Counted from the stretch's first letter, positions 28,318 to 38,447 are shown. The stretch is DNA of 64,000 bases from Burkholderia sp. L27(2015) (GCF_009765705.1 NZ_LMUX01000021.1:882312-946311), one strand, 5' to 3'. The notes: generated from the letters alone by a model not told the origin. Program-made: numbers and translations.

Positions 28318-29517
28318 TTACATACGCTCGAAAATGCCTGCCGCGCCCATACCGGTCCCGACACACATCGTCACCATGCCGTATTTCATCTGATGACGGC
28401 GCAGCGCATGAACCACGGTCGAGGCACGAATCGCACCCGTTGCGCCAAGCGGATGGCCCAGTGCAATCGCACCGCCCATGCGGTTGACCTTGCTCGCGTC
28501 CAGCCCCAGGTCATTGATCACGGCCAGCGACTGGGCAGCAAACGCCTCGTTCAACTCGATCCAGTCAAGATCGTCCTGCTTGAGCCCCGCGGTTTTGAGC
28601 GCAGCAGGAATCGCTTCCTTGGGCCCTATGCCCATGATTTCCGGGGGCACACCGCGCACCGAGAAACTGACAAAGCGCGCGAGCGGCGTCAGGTTGAATT
28701 CCTTGAGGATTTTTTCGGAAACGACGATCAGCGCGCCGGCGCCGTCGGACGTCTGCGAACTGTTGCCGGCCGTCACCGAGCCCTTGTTCGCGAACACCGG
28801 GCGCAACTTGCCCAAACCTTCGAGACTGGTATCGGGACGCGGACCTTCGTCGAGACTGATCTCGCGGCTGTTAGCCTGCACTTCGCCGCTAACCAGGTTC
28901 GGCCGTTTCTCGATGACCGTGAACGGCGCGATTTCATCGGCGAATTCGCCCGCCTGTTGTGCACGGATCGCTTTCAGGTGCGATTGCAGCGCGAATTCGT
29001 CCTGCGCATCGCGGCTGATTTTCCAGCGCTCGGCCACGCGCTCTGCGGTCAGGCCCATGCCGTAGGCAATCCCGACATCTTCATTGCGGTCGAACACATG
29101 CGGCGAAATCGACGGCTTGTTGCCCATCATCGGCACCATGCTCATGGACTCGCAACCGCCGGCAATCATCACCTCGGCTTCGCCGACGCGAATCCGGTCG
29201 GCCGCCATCGCCAGCGCGGTCAGGCCAGACGCACAAAAACGGTTGACCGTCACGCCACCGACCGATTGCGGCAAGCCGGCCAGCAACGCGCCCATGCGCG
29301 CAACGTTCAGGCCTTGCTCGGCCTCGGGAATCGCGCAGCCTATGATGGCGTCTTGAATCAACGCGGTGTCCAGCCCCGGCACCTGGGCCACCGCCGCGCG
29401 CAGGGCGGCGACCAGCAACTCGTCCGGACGGGTATTGCGAAACACGCCGCGGCCCGACCGACCGATCGGTGTGCGGCTCGCGGCAACGATATAGGCTTCC
29501 TGCAGCATCTTGCTCAT
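28318..29517 (-). CDS. fadA: Acetyl-CoA C-acyltransferase (thiolase)
   Basis: This 399-residue thiolase has the nucleophilic Cys95 in NRFCASGL, the GHPLGATGA histidine motif, and the second catalytic Cys in CVGTGMGAAGIF. It would cleave 3-ketoacyl-CoA in beta-oxidation. It lies 29 bp after the 3-hydroxyacyl-CoA dehydrogenase gene and directly before the hydratase gene. The context favours the degradative role, and the symbol is given on that basis. Confidence 0.92.
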   Translation of the reverse strand: MSKMLQEAYIVAASRTPIGRSGRGVFRNTRPDELLVAALRAAVAQVPGLDTALIQDAIIGCAIPEAEQGLNVARMGALLAGLPQSVGGVTVNRFCASGLTALAMAADRIRVGEAEVMIAGGCESMSMVPMMGNKPSISPHVFDRNEDVGIAYGMGLTAERVAERWKISRDAQDEFALQSHLKAIRAQQAGEFADEIAPFTVIEKRPNLVSGEVQANSREISLDEGPRPDTSLEGLGKLRPVFANKGSVTAGNSSQTSDGAGALIVVSEKILKEFNLTPLARFVSFSVRGVPPEIMGIGPKEAIPAALKTAGLKQDDLDWIELNEAFAAQSLAVINDLGLDASKVNRMGGAIALGHPLGATGAIRASTVVHALRRHQMKYGMVTMCVGTGMGAAGIFERM

Positions 29518-29546
29518 CGGGTAACTCCTTAGCCTCGCGTACGAGA

Positions 29547-31982
29547 TTAGTTACGTACGGGTTTGCCGGTCTGCAGCATTCCCATGACGCGTTCCTGTGT
29601 TTTGGACATACCGAGCAATTCGATAAATGCGCGGCGCTCCAGCGTCAACAGCCAGTTCTCATCCACTACGCTGCCCGCTTCGACGTCACCGCCGCAGATC
29701 ACCTCGGCGATACGGCTGCCGATCAGGTAATCGTGCTCAGAAATAAAACGTCCGTCGCGCATATTCACGAGGTTCGCCTTGATGGTCGCGATCACCGAAC
29801 GGCCGGCCACCGGAATGGCGTTATCGCGCAGCGGCGGGCGATACCCGCTGGCGGCCAGCGCACGCGCTTCGCCACGCGCCGTATCCAGTAGCTCGAATAC
29901 GTTGAACACGATAGGATCGGTCGCCTTCAGATAACCCATTTCGCGCGCTTCGATGGCCGAGCCCGAAACCTTGGCCATCGCGGCGTTTTCGAATGAGCGG
30001 CTCAGAAACGGCAGCAGGTTGCCCGGTGCGTTGGTCGCTTGCGCGGCTTGAGCGGCGCGTATTGCCGCTTCCTTCAAACCGCCGCCGGCCGGCACCAGGC
30101 CGACACCCACTTCAACCAGTCCCAGGTAAGTTTCAAAATGCACGACACGCCGGGCGCAATGCAGGCTCAGCTCACAGCCTCCACCCAGCGCAATACCGGA
30201 AATCGCCGCCACGACCGGCACGTTCGCGTACTTGATGCGCAGCATGGTCTGCTGGAAACTCGCGACGAACGGCTCGATGCCTTTTGCGCCCTTGGTCATG
30301 AAAAGCGGCAACGCGGCTTCAAGGTTGGCGCCCGCGGAAAAAGGGCCGCCCGGCGCGCCCAGCTTCAGCGATGTCGGCTGCCAAACCACCAGCGCACGAT
30401 AGTCCGCCTCGGCCAGTTCGATCGACTTCGCCAATCCCTCAAGCACTTCAGGCCCTATCGTATTCATCTTGCTCTTGAACGACACGACCACCACATCGTC
30501 GTGACCGGCACGCGTGTCGACCCAGGCGCGCAGACCGTCGTTTTCGAACAGCGTCTTGCCGTAGGTCAGTGGATTCAAGCCGCTTTCGCCGGCGATCTGG
30601 GCACGAAATACCTGACGCTGATAAACCGGCAGCGCGCTGCGCGGCACGAACGACTGAGCGCTCGCCGACCAGGAGCCGGCGTCGCCATGCACGCCACCGG
30701 CGTCCGCAACCGGACCGCTGAACACCCATGCGGGCAGCGGCGCCGAACTTAGCGCGTGGCCATTGTCGATATCGTCCTTGACCCATTCGGCGATCTGCTT
30801 CCAGCCCGCCTGCTGCCAACTCTCGAACGGGCCTTCGTTCCAGCCGAAACCCCAGCGGATCGCTAAGTCGATGTCGCGTGCGTTATCGGCCACGCTATCG
30901 AGATGAATCGCGATGTAATGAAACACATCGCGGAAGATCGCCCACAGGAATTGCGCCTGCGGGTGCGTGCTTTCGCGCAGCAGCTTGAAACGCTCGGCCG
31001 CGGGCCGCTTGAGGATGCGTCCGATCAGCTCGTCAGCCTTACCGCTGGCTTCGACGTATTCACCTTTGAGCGGATCCAGCACCTTGATAGTCTTGCCTTC
31101 CTTCTTGTAGAAACCGGCGCCGCTCTTTTGCCCCAACGCGCCCTGCTCCACCAGCTTGGCCAGTACTGCCGGCGTCTGATACACCGGGAAGAACGGATCA
31201 TCGGCCAGGTTGTCCTGCATCGTGCGGATCACATGCCCCATCGTGTCCAGTCCGACGACGTCGGCGGTGCGAAAGGTCGCCGATTTGGCGCGCCCCAGAC
31301 GGCTGCCCGTCAGGTCGTCGACCACGTCGAAACCAATGCTATATTTCTGCGCTTCAGCAACCACGGCGAGTATCGAAAACACGCCTACGCGGTTGGCGAT
31401 AAAGTTCGGCGTATCTTTTGCACGCACGACACCTTTGCCGACCGTGCTGGTCAGGAATATCTCCAGGTTGTCGAGAATGTCGGCGCGCGTGTGCGCGGTC
31501 GGGATCAGCTCGACCAGATGCATGTAGCGCGGCGGATTGAAAAAATGCACCCCGCAAAAACGTTCTTTCAGCTCGGGCGAAAACCCTTCGGATAGCGCAT
31601 TAATAGCCAGCCCCGAGGTGTTGCTCGCGAAAATCGCATGCGGCGCGAGATGCGGCGACACCTTGCGATACAAATCGTGTTTCCAGTCCATGCGCTCGGC
31701 GATCGCCTCGATCACCAGATCGCAGTCGGCCAAACTGGCCAGATCGTCTTCGTAATTGGCGGCCTGCAGATACTTCGCATCCTCTTTCTGGCCGAACGGC
31801 GCCGGGCTGAGTTTCTTCAGATTCTCGATCGCTTTGAGTGCGATGGCATTTTTTGACGAGCCGCTGGAAGGCAGGTCAAACAGCACGACAGGCACGCGTG
31901 CATTGACGAGGTGGGCTGCAATTTGCGCGCCCATCACGCCTGCGCCGAGTACGGCGACCTTGCGTATGATCAGATTGCTCAC
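29547..31982 (-). CDS. 3-hydroxyacyl-CoA dehydrogenase / enoyl-CoA hydratase fusion
   Basis: This 811-residue multifunctional beta-oxidation enzyme has dehydrogenase first and hydratase last, the order of FadN/FadB2-type proteins and opposite to E. coli FadB. The NAD-binding GAGVMGAQIAAHL starts near residue 13, and the catalytic His is in FCGVHFFNPPRYMHLVE. The crotonase domain (about residues 500-720) has SAGANLEAALP and AISGIALGGGCELSLHC. It acts with the thiolase and acyl-CoA dehydrogenase genes around it. Confidence 0.93.
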   Translation of the reverse strand: MSNLIIRKVAVLGAGVMGAQIAAHLVNARVPVVLFDLPSSGSSKNAIALKAIENLKKLSPAPFGQKEDAKYLQAANYEDDLASLADCDLVIEAIAERMDWKHDLYRKVSPHLAPHAIFASNTSGLAINALSEGFSPELKERFCGVHFFNPPRYMHLVELIPTAHTRADILDNLEIFLTSTVGKGVVRAKDTPNFIANRVGVFSILAVVAEAQKYSIGFDVVDDLTGSRLGRAKSATFRTADVVGLDTMGHVIRTMQDNLADDPFFPVYQTPAVLAKLVEQGALGQKSGAGFYKKEGKTIKVLDPLKGEYVEASGKADELIGRILKRPAAERFKLLRESTHPQAQFLWAIFRDVFHYIAIHLDSVADNARDIDLAIRWGFGWNEGPFESWQQAGWKQIAEWVKDDIDNGHALSSAPLPAWVFSGPVADAGGVHGDAGSWSASAQSFVPRSALPVYQRQVFRAQIAGESGLNPLTYGKTLFENDGLRAWVDTRAGHDDVVVVSFKSKMNTIGPEVLEGLAKSIELAEADYRALVVWQPTSLKLGAPGGPFSAGANLEAALPLFMTKGAKGIEPFVASFQQTMLRIKYANVPVVAAISGIALGGGCELSLHCARRVVHFETYLGLVEVGVGLVPAGGGLKEAAIRAAQAAQATNAPGNLLPFLSRSFENAAMAKVSGSAIEAREMGYLKATDPIVFNVFELLDTARGEARALAASGYRPPLRDNAIPVAGRSVIATIKANLVNMRDGRFISEHDYLIGSRIAEVICGGDVEAGSVVDENWLLTLERRAFIELLGMSKTQERVMGMLQTGKPVRN

Positions 31983-32106
31983 GAAATTCCTCCGGGGGTA
32001 AATGAGGGCGATGCAAATCGCGGTGATGCGGTCGAGCTACTGCAGTGGGCTCAGGCTAATGGATTCACACTAGCCCCGCTTGCGGCAACTCGATCCGGGG
32101 TTGCAT

Positions 32107-33891
32107 TTAGAACAGCGCCACGTCCACATCCATCATCGACTTCGCACCCGCGCGCGCCGCGCGTATGGTCGAGGCCGTTTCGGGCAGCAGCTTGGCAAAG
32201 TAGAACCGCGCGGTGGCCAGCTTCGATTGGTAGAAAATATCGCCGCTGTCCTGCTTGTCCAGCGCGATGCGCGCCATCCGGGCCCAGAAGTAGGAATACA
32301 CCAGGTGCCCGACGGTACGCAGATACGGCACCGCCGCCGCGCCCACTTCATCGGGATTGGCCATCGCCTTCATGCCGATTTCCATGGTCAGCTTCTGTAC
32401 CTTGTCGCCGATATCGGCCAGCGGGTTGATGAACTCCTGCATCTCCGGCTTCACGCCTTCCGCTTCGACAAATTCGGTCACCAGCGCACCGAACTTCTTG
32501 AGTTTGGCGCCCATGTCGCCGAGCACTTTGCGACCGAGCAAGTCGAGCGATTGGATCGCGTTGGTGCCTTCGTAGATCATGTTGATACGGGCATCGCGTA
32601 CGTATTGCTCCATGCCCCATTCGCGAATGAAGCCGTGGCCGCCAAAAATCTGCAGGCCGTGGTTCGTCGCTTCGAATGCGTTATCCGTGATGAAGGCCTT
32701 GATCACCGGCGTGAGCAGCGCGACCAGGTCGGCCGATTCGCGGCGAACGGCCTCGTCTTCACTCGAGAGTTCCTTGTCGATCTGCAAGGCGGTCCAGTAC
32801 GCAAACGCACGCGCGCCTTCCGCATAGGCTTTTTGCGTCAACAGCAGGCGCCGTACATCGGGATGAACAATGATCGGGTCGGCGGCTTTTTCGGGCGCTT
32901 TGACGCCGGACAACGAACGCATCTGCAGGCGCTCTTTCGCATAGACCAGCGAGTTCTGATACGCCACTTCGGTCAAACCCAGACCCTGCATGCCCACGCC
33001 CATACGCGCCGCGTTCATCATCACGAACATCGCGTTCAAGCCGCGATGCGGCTCGCCCACGAGCCAGCCACGCGCGGCGTCGAGATTCATCACGCAGGTG
33101 GCGTTGCCGTGGATGCCCATCTTGTGCTCGATCGAGCCGCACGCAATGCCGTTGCGCTCGCCAGGCTTGCCGTCGGCGTCGGGCAGGAACTTCGGCACGA
33201 CGAACAGCGAGATCCCCTTGGTTCCCGGCGGCGCATCGGGCAAGCGCGCCAGCACCAGGTGAATGATGTTGGCGGCCAGGTCATGTTCGCCGCTGGAGAT
33301 AAAAATCTTGGTGCCGGTAACTCGATACGAGCCGTCGGTGTCCGGTACGGCCTTGGTGCGCAAGATGCCCAGGTCGGTGCCGCAATGCGGCTCGGTCAGG
33401 CACATGGTGCCGGTCCACTCGCCCGAGACCAGCTTGGGCAAGTACAAGCTCTGCTGCTCCGGCGTGCCGTGTTCGTGCAGACACTCGTAGGCACCATGCG
33501 AAAGGCCCGGGTACATCGTCCACGCCTGATTGGCCGAATTCAGCATTTCAAACAGCGCGTTATTGACGAACACCGGCAGGCCCTGGCCGCCGAACTTCGG
33601 ATCGCAGCCCAACGCGGGCCAGCCTGCTTCGACGTATTGTTCGTACGCCTGCCTGAAACCTGCGGGCGTGGCGACTACACCGTTGTTCCAGGTGCAGCCT
33701 TCGATATCGCCGCTCTGATTGATCGGGAAGACCACTTCGGAACAGAATTTGCCGGCTTCCTCGAGAACCTGGTTGATGGTCTCGGCGTCAAGATCCGCAT
33801 GGGCCGGCATGGCCTTGAGTTCGCTTTCGACGTTGAGCAGTTCGTGCATGACGAATTGCATGTCTCGCAGCGGCGCGGTGTACTGTCCCAT
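32107..33891 (-). CDS. Acyl-CoA dehydrogenase (long form, C-terminal extension)
   Basis: This 594-residue flavoenzyme makes the first double bond in beta-oxidation. FAD and substrate segments are MCLTEPHCGTDLG and TKIFISSGEHDL, and the catalytic region is MIYEGTNAIQSLDLLGRKV. The extra C-terminal domain, about 130 residues, marks the FadE-like/DmdC group of long acyl-CoA dehydrogenases. A strong AGGAGG site precedes the ATG at 33891. It is the first enzyme gene after the TetR regulator. Confidence 0.93.
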   Translation of the reverse strand: MGQYTAPLRDMQFVMHELLNVESELKAMPAHADLDAETINQVLEEAGKFCSEVVFPINQSGDIEGCTWNNGVVATPAGFRQAYEQYVEAGWPALGCDPKFGGQGLPVFVNNALFEMLNSANQAWTMYPGLSHGAYECLHEHGTPEQQSLYLPKLVSGEWTGTMCLTEPHCGTDLGILRTKAVPDTDGSYRVTGTKIFISSGEHDLAANIIHLVLARLPDAPPGTKGISLFVVPKFLPDADGKPGERNGIACGSIEHKMGIHGNATCVMNLDAARGWLVGEPHRGLNAMFVMMNAARMGVGMQGLGLTEVAYQNSLVYAKERLQMRSLSGVKAPEKAADPIIVHPDVRRLLLTQKAYAEGARAFAYWTALQIDKELSSEDEAVRRESADLVALLTPVIKAFITDNAFEATNHGLQIFGGHGFIREWGMEQYVRDARINMIYEGTNAIQSLDLLGRKVLGDMGAKLKKFGALVTEFVEAEGVKPEMQEFINPLADIGDKVQKLTMEIGMKAMANPDEVGAAAVPYLRTVGHLVYSYFWARMARIALDKQDSGDIFYQSKLATARFYFAKLLPETASTIRAARAGAKSMMDVDVALF

Positions 33892-33916
33892 GGCCTTCCT
33901 CCTGAAATGATTGATT

Positions 33917-33960
33917 CTAAAACCCGCCTAAAACCCGCGTGATCGTCGCGTGATCGCCGC
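33917..33960. repeat. 11-bp tandem repeats between the TetR gene and the acyl-CoA dehydrogenase gene
   Basis: CTAAAACCCGC occurs twice (33917-33927, 33928-33938) and GTGATCGNCGC twice (33939-33949, 33950-33960), followed by a decayed unit. The period is 11 bp and continuous across both types. Confidence 0.8.
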
Positions 33961-33987
33961 GTAATATCCACGCGATACCGGCCGGAT

Positions 33988-34611
33988 TCAGCGCTCGCTC
34001 TGGTAAGAAACGAACAGCTTCTCGAGTGCGTCGCGCGTCAATTGCACCGCGTCGGGTAGACGCAGGAATCGAGCATCGTGATGCAAACCCAGCGTGTAGC
34101 TATATAACTCGAACAACATCATTTGCGGATTGACGTCCGCGCGCAGGTGGCCTTCGTCGCGGGCCTGCGCAATCGCGCGCAACAACGCGCTACGCCACAT
34201 CTGCACGCTCTGCACCAACTGCTCGCGCACTGCACTGGCCGCGCGGTCGTCATATTCGACCGCGCCACTGATGTAGATGCAGCCGGTCTTGACCTCTTGA
34301 ATGCGCTTTTCCATCCAACGTCCGACCATCGAGCGCAGACGCGGCAAACCGCGTGTCTCACGCAAACTCGGATAAAACACTTCCTGTTCGAACCGCCGGT
34401 GATACTCGCGGACCACCTCGACCTGCAAATCCTCGCGCGAGCCGAAGTGAGCGAAGACACCGCTTTTGCTCATCTGCATGCGCTCGGCCAGTAGGCCTAT
34501 GGTCAAGCCTTCCAGGCCATCGCGTCCCGCCAGTTCGATCGCGGCATCAAGAATCGCAACCCGTGTCTGCTCGCCCTTACGCATGATCTTCACGCCCATA
34601 ACCTGCGTCAT
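33988..34611 (-). CDS. TetR/AcrR-type regulator of the beta-oxidation operon
   Basis: The 207-residue protein has an N-terminal helix-turn-helix (EQTRVAILDAAIELAGRDGL, then MSKSGVFAHFGSREDL) and an effector domain with KTGCIYISGAVEYDDR and ELYSYTLGLHHDARFL. It is upstream of and in line with the acyl-CoA dehydrogenase gene. I infer that it represses the cluster and responds to acyl-CoA, like other fatty-acid TetR regulators. The start could instead be the ATG at 34584, nine codons in. A perfect palindrome lies upstream at 34699-34716. Confidence 0.88.
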   Translation of the reverse strand: MTQVMGVKIMRKGEQTRVAILDAAIELAGRDGLEGLTIGLLAERMQMSKSGVFAHFGSREDLQVEVVREYHRRFEQEVFYPSLRETRGLPRLRSMVGRWMEKRIQEVKTGCIYISGAVEYDDRAASAVREQLVQSVQMWRSALLRAIAQARDEGHLRADVNPQMMLFELYSYTLGLHHDARFLRLPDAVQLTRDALEKLFVSYQSER

Positions 34612-34698
34612 GCCTTTAACCGCCTTTTCTAGTGATCGAAATAAAATCGAACGGCCGTACTATTATTAGCGGCAGCCGTGACAGGAACAAGTACTTTA

Positions 34699-34716
34699 TT
34701 AGAAACGCTTTTCTAA
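34699..34716. promoter_or_regulatory. 18-bp palindrome upstream of the TetR gene, likely operator
   Basis: TTAGAAA-CGCT-TTTCTAA is a perfect 7-bp inverted repeat with a 4-bp centre, 88-105 bp before the TetR start. A second small palindrome, ACGGCCGT, lies at 34651-34658. A weak promoter (TTGTTC, 16 bp, TAATAA) falls between them on the minus strand. Confidence 0.6.
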
Positions 34717-34871
34717 CTGCGATGGTAGACCAGCAAGCGCGGGCAGAAGCCCGGATCGCGAGCGCGGCGCGCTGCATGGCGATCCGGCCCAGCGTTAGCG
34801 GTAACCGTGGGAATTGAGTCCGGCATAGCACGGCACGAGGCTGCGCGGAGTGGCATCTGTCCGCAGCTAGT

Positions 34872-35342
34872 CTAGCGCGCTTGGGCGAGACGCTGCGGCA
34901 ATTGCAGAATGGCGGTGCGGTTTGATAAGGAGAAGCAACGCGCGGCGGCTTGCTCGTAAGGCAACCACAGCGAGGCGGTATGCTCGCGTGGCGAAAGTGT
35001 CACTTCGATATCGCGCGGCACCTCGACACTGAACCAGTGCTCGGTATTGCGCGTGACACCCGGCGCGTAGCGATGCCGCCAGACCGGATAGATCTCATAG
35101 TCGATGGCGTGCTGCCAGTCGCGCAGCGCAGTGCGCGGCACTCGCGGGCCGCCGATGACGATGCCGGTCTCCTCAAAGACTTCCCGGATCGCGGTTTCAT
35201 CCAACGGCTCGTCGAGGCTGTCCTTGGATCCAGTCACCGATTGCCAAAAGCCGGCGCGGTCAGCGCGTTCGATGATCAGCACTTCCAGGTCTATGGTGTG
35301 TATCACCACCAGGACCGACACGGGGATTTTTGCAGTTGTCAT
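34872..35342 (-). CDS. nudB: Dihydroneopterin triphosphate diphosphatase (Nudix)
   Basis: NudB removes pyrophosphate from dihydroneopterin triphosphate in folate synthesis. The 156-residue protein has TGSKDSLDEPLDETAIREV then FEETGI, a Nudix box with one extra residue before the REVFEE core. FWQSVTG ahead of it is typical of NudB. It follows aspS on the same strand after a terminator, a common Burkholderia neighbourhood. Confidence 0.9.
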   Translation of the reverse strand: MTTAKIPVSVLVVIHTIDLEVLIIERADRAGFWQSVTGSKDSLDEPLDETAIREVFEETGIVIGGPRVPRTALRDWQHAIDYEIYPVWRHRYAPGVTRNTEHWFSVEVPRDIEVTLSPREHTASLWLPYEQAAARCFSLSNRTAILQLPQRLAQAR

Positions 35343-35422
35343 CCCTTACCCTCGCGCAGCCCGGCGATTGCGCACCCGGCCGAGTTGATTTCAAACAATG
35401 CGCTCGAACAATGAGTTCGAAC

Positions 35423-35446
35423 AAAAAAGGCGCCGCAGCGCCTTTT
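35423..35446 (-). terminator. Intrinsic terminator after aspS
   Basis: GGCGC (35429-35433) pairs with GCGCC (35438-35442) around CGCA, with an A-run on the left that gives a U-tail on the minus strand. It lies about 40 bp after the aspS stop. Confidence 0.85.
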
Positions 35447-35481
35447 CCTTGCAAAACCTAATGATCCAAACTACCGGACCG

Positions 35482-37287
35482 TCAGGCCTTGGTCGCTTCC
35501 GATTGACGCAAGCGTATATGCAACTCGCGCAACTGACGCTCGTCGACTTCGCTCGGCGCCTGGGTCAATAGATCTTGCGCGCGTTGCGTCTTCGGGAACG
35601 CGATCACGTCGCGGATCGAATCGGCGCCGGCCATCATCGTGACAACACGATCCAGACCGAACGCGATCCCGCCGTGCGGCGGCGCACCGTATTGCAGCGC
35701 GTCGAGCAGGAAGCCGAATTTCAGGCGTGCCTCTTCGGCATTGATCTTCAGCGCGCGGAACACCTTGCTTTGCATCTCTTCGCGGTGTATGCGCACCGAA
35801 CCGCCGCCGAGCTCCCAGCCATTGAGCACCAGGTCGTACGCCTTGGCAAGACAACGGCCCGGATCGGTTTCCAGGTAGTCGACATGATCGTCCTTCGGGC
35901 TCGTGAACGGATGATGGCAGGCGGTCCAACGCGCTTCCGCCTCATCGTACTCGAACATCGGGAAATCAATCACCCACAGCGGCTTCCAACCCGTGAGCAC
36001 GAGACCTGACGCGACGCCGAAATCGGAATGGCCCACTTTCAGGCGCAACGCGCCGATACTGTCGTTGACTACCTTGGTGCTGTCCGCGCCGAAGAAAATC
36101 AGGTCGCCATCTTGCGCGCCAGTGCGCGCCAGGATCGCGGCGATCGCTTCGTCGTGCAGATTCTTGACGATCGGGCTTTGCAAGCCGTCGCGGCCCTTGG
36201 CCACTTCGTTGACTTTGATCCAGGCCAGGCCCTTGGCGCCGTAGATCTTGACGAAATCGGTGTAGCTGTCGATCTCGCCACGCGACATCTCACTGCCCTT
36301 GGGCACGCGCAATGCGACAACTCGACCGCCCTTGGTGTTGGCCGGAGTGCTGAACACCTTGAAATCGACTTCCTTCATGACGTCGGTCAACTCGGTGAAT
36401 TCGAGCTGCACGCGCAGGTCGGGCTTGTCCGACCCGAAGCGGCGCATGGCTTCCTCGTAGGTCATCACCGGGAACTGCGCATCGAGATCGACATCGATCG
36501 TGTTCTTGAAAACACCGCGGATCATCGTCTCGAACAGATCGCGGATTTCCTGTTCGCCAAGGAACGAGGTTTCGCAATCGATCTGCGTGAATTCCGGCTG
36601 GCGGTCGGCACGCAAGTCTTCGTCGCGGAAGCACTTGGTGATTTGATAATAGCGATCGAAGCCCGACACCATCAGCAATTGCTTGAAGAGCTGCGGCGAT
36701 TGCGGCAACGCGAAGAAATGACCGGCATTGACACGCGACGGCACCAGATAATCGCGCGCGCCTTCAGGCGTGCTCTTGGTCAGCATCGGCGTTTCGATGT
36801 CGATGAAGCCCTGGGCATCCAGGTACTTACGCACTTCCATCGTTACGCGATAACGCAGCATCAGATTCTGCTGCATCTGCGGACGACGCAGGTCGAGCAC
36901 GCGATGCGTGAGGCGCGTCGTTTCCGAGAGGTTGTCGTCGTCGAGCTGGAACGGCGGCGTGACGGACGCATTGAGCACCGTCAGCTCATGGCACAACAAT
37001 TCGATCTTGCCGCTCGTGAGGGTCGCGTTTTCGGTGCCGGCCGGGCGCGCACGCACGAGGCCCTTGATCTGCACGCAAAATTCGTTGCGCACACCTTCGG
37101 CAACCGCGAACATTTCGGCGCGGTCCGGATCGCAAACCACCTGCACCAGACCTTCGCGATCGCGCAGGTCGATGAAGATCACACCACCGTGATCGCGGCG
37201 GCGATGCACCCAACCGCACAGCGAGACCGTCTGGCCCAACAGTTTTTCGGTCACCAGACCGCAGTACTCAGTTCTCATCATCGACAT
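35482..37287 (-). CDS. aspS: Aspartate--tRNA ligase
   Basis: This 601-residue class II synthetase has an N-terminal anticodon-binding OB-fold ([19 protein letters not shown]), class II motifs including [19 protein letters not shown] (motif 2), the bacterial GAD insertion in the middle, and a C-terminal [13 protein letters not shown] (motif 3). Two further in-frame ATG codons within the first four residues leave the exact start open. Whether it also charges tRNA(Asn) cannot be told here. Confidence 0.97.
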   Translation of the reverse strand: MSMMRTEYCGLVTEKLLGQTVSLCGWVHRRRDHGGVIFIDLRDREGLVQVVCDPDRAEMFAVAEGVRNEFCVQIKGLVRARPAGTENATLTSGKIELLCHELTVLNASVTPPFQLDDDNLSETTRLTHRVLDLRRPQMQQNLMLRYRVTMEVRKYLDAQGFIDIETPMLTKSTPEGARDYLVPSRVNAGHFFALPQSPQLFKQLLMVSGFDRYYQITKCFRDEDLRADRQPEFTQIDCETSFLGEQEIRDLFETMIRGVFKNTIDVDLDAQFPVMTYEEAMRRFGSDKPDLRVQLEFTELTDVMKEVDFKVFSTPANTKGGRVVALRVPKGSEMSRGEIDSYTDFVKIYGAKGLAWIKVNEVAKGRDGLQSPIVKNLHDEAIAAILARTGAQDGDLIFFGADSTKVVNDSIGALRLKVGHSDFGVASGLVLTGWKPLWVIDFPMFEYDEAEARWTACHHPFTSPKDDHVDYLETDPGRCLAKAYDLVLNGWELGGGSVRIHREEMQSKVFRALKINAEEARLKFGFLLDALQYGAPPHGGIAFGLDRVVTMMAGADSIRDVIAFPKTQRAQDLLTQAPSEVDERQLRELHIRLRQSEATKA

Positions 37288-37353
37288 GGTTTTGGTTCTT
37301 CGTCTAAAAAGGCCGTGGCGCGAGCAGCGCAGCGGCGGGTTACAGCGGACGGG

Positions 37354-38001
37354 TTACAGCGGTGGTTCTACCGGGTGCGCAGGACGGCGCACCGAACTGG
37401 CCGGCGCCACGACACCCATGGAAACAATATATTTAAGCGCAACATCGACGGTCATATCGAGTTCGATCACGTCGACACGCGGCAGCATCAGGAAAAATCC
37501 GGAAGTGGGGTTCGGCGTGGTCGGGATATAGACGCTGACGTAATCGCCCTGCAAATGGGTCACGACGTCGCCACCCGGCGCACCGGTCAAGAACGCGATG
37601 GTATAGGAGTCGCGGCGCGGATATTCGATCAGGACCGCACGGCGAAACGCATTACCGCTGGACGACAGCAACGTGTCCGAAACCTGCTTGACGCTAGTGT
37701 ACAGCGGCCCCACCACGGGTATGTGGGCAAGCAGCGCTTCCCACCACTGTACGAGCTTCTGGCCGATGAAGTTATGCGCGAACAGGCCCACCACGAAGAT
37801 GAAGGCCAGCGTGAGCAACGCGCCGATGCCCGGCAGGTTGAAGCCCAGCAACGCCTGTGGACGCCACGCCTGCGGCAACAGCGTGAGCGTCTCGTCCATC
37901 GTGCCGATAATCAACCCCAGCACCCAGAGCGTGATGGCCAGCGGCACCAGCACGAGCAGTCCGGTGAGGAAGTAGGTTTTCAGCGTGATCTTCTTGGTCA
38001 T
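37354..38001 (-). CDS. DUF502 family membrane protein
   Basis: This 215-residue inner-membrane protein of unknown function has two strong hydrophobic segments (about residues 8-32 and 55-80), then HIPVVGPLYTSVKQVSDTLL and VSVYIPTTPNPTSGFFLMLP, both hallmarks of DUF502. The ATG at 38001 (MTKKITLKTYF) gives the family start. It sits between fmdB and aspS on the same strand, an arrangement common in betaproteobacteria. Confidence 0.9.
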   Translation of the reverse strand: MTKKITLKTYFLTGLLVLVPLAITLWVLGLIIGTMDETLTLLPQAWRPQALLGFNLPGIGALLTLAFIFVVGLFAHNFIGQKLVQWWEALLAHIPVVGPLYTSVKQVSDTLLSSSGNAFRRAVLIEYPRRDSYTIAFLTGAPGGDVVTHLQGDYVSVYIPTTPNPTSGFFLMLPRVDVIELDMTVDVALKYIVSMGVVAPASSVRRPAHPVEPPL

Positions 38002-38033
38002 GGTCTCGGTTTCGCCGTCAAAGCCGGTCAAGT

Positions 38034-38447
38034 TCAGGCCTTGCTGCCACCTGTCGCACTTTTGCTGCTGTCGCTGGCGGAACTCGCGGTGGGCGCGCTG
38101 ACGGCCGGCGTGGAAGCTGCGGGGGTTGCCGCCGAACTGGCGGTCGATGTATTGCCGGCCGCGCTACCGTTCGTGCCCTCCTTCGCCGCGCTGGCGGGGG
38201 CCGCATCCGCAGTCGCTGCGCTCGCGCCGTCCGCGGGTTTGGCGGCGGGCTTGCCGCCTTTATTGCCATCGCGAAAATCGGTCACGTACCAGCCGGAACC
38301 TTTGAGCTGAAAACCGGCGGCGGTCACCTGTTTGCTGAAGGTTTCCTGGCCACATTCGGGACATAGTGTCAACGGTGCGTCGGAAAGCTTTTGCAAGGCA
38401 TCTTTCTCGTAACCGCACGACGAACAACGGTAAGCGTAAATCGGCAT
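38034..38447 (-). CDS. FmdB family zinc-ribbon protein
   Basis: The 137-residue product has an N-terminal zinc ribbon with two CxxC pairs (CSSCGY and CPECGQ) in MPIYAYRCSSCGY, the FmdB/YfgJ-like regulatory fold. GFQLKGSGWYVTDF follows. The last 70 residues are almost only Ala, Ser, Thr, Pro and Gly. It is probably a small regulator or metal-sensing protein; the target is unknown. Operon with DUF502 and aspS. Confidence 0.87.
   Translation of the reverse strand: MPIYAYRCSSCGYEKDALQKLSDAPLTLCPECGQETFSKQVTAAGFQLKGSGWYVTDFRDGNKGGKPAAKPADGASAATADAAPASAAKEGTNGSAAGNTSTASSAATPAASTPAVSAPTASSASDSSKSATGGSKA

Noticed and set aside
32080-33942. Plus-strand open frame opposite the acyl-CoA dehydrogenase gene
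   Set aside because: Antisense shadow; the minus-strand protein has all acyl-CoA dehydrogenase motifs.
36028-38310. Long open frame (about 760 codons) on the plus strand over aspS and DUF502
   Set aside because: It is antisense to well-supported genes with catalytic motifs; high GC content keeps antisense frames open. Its translation has no family motif.
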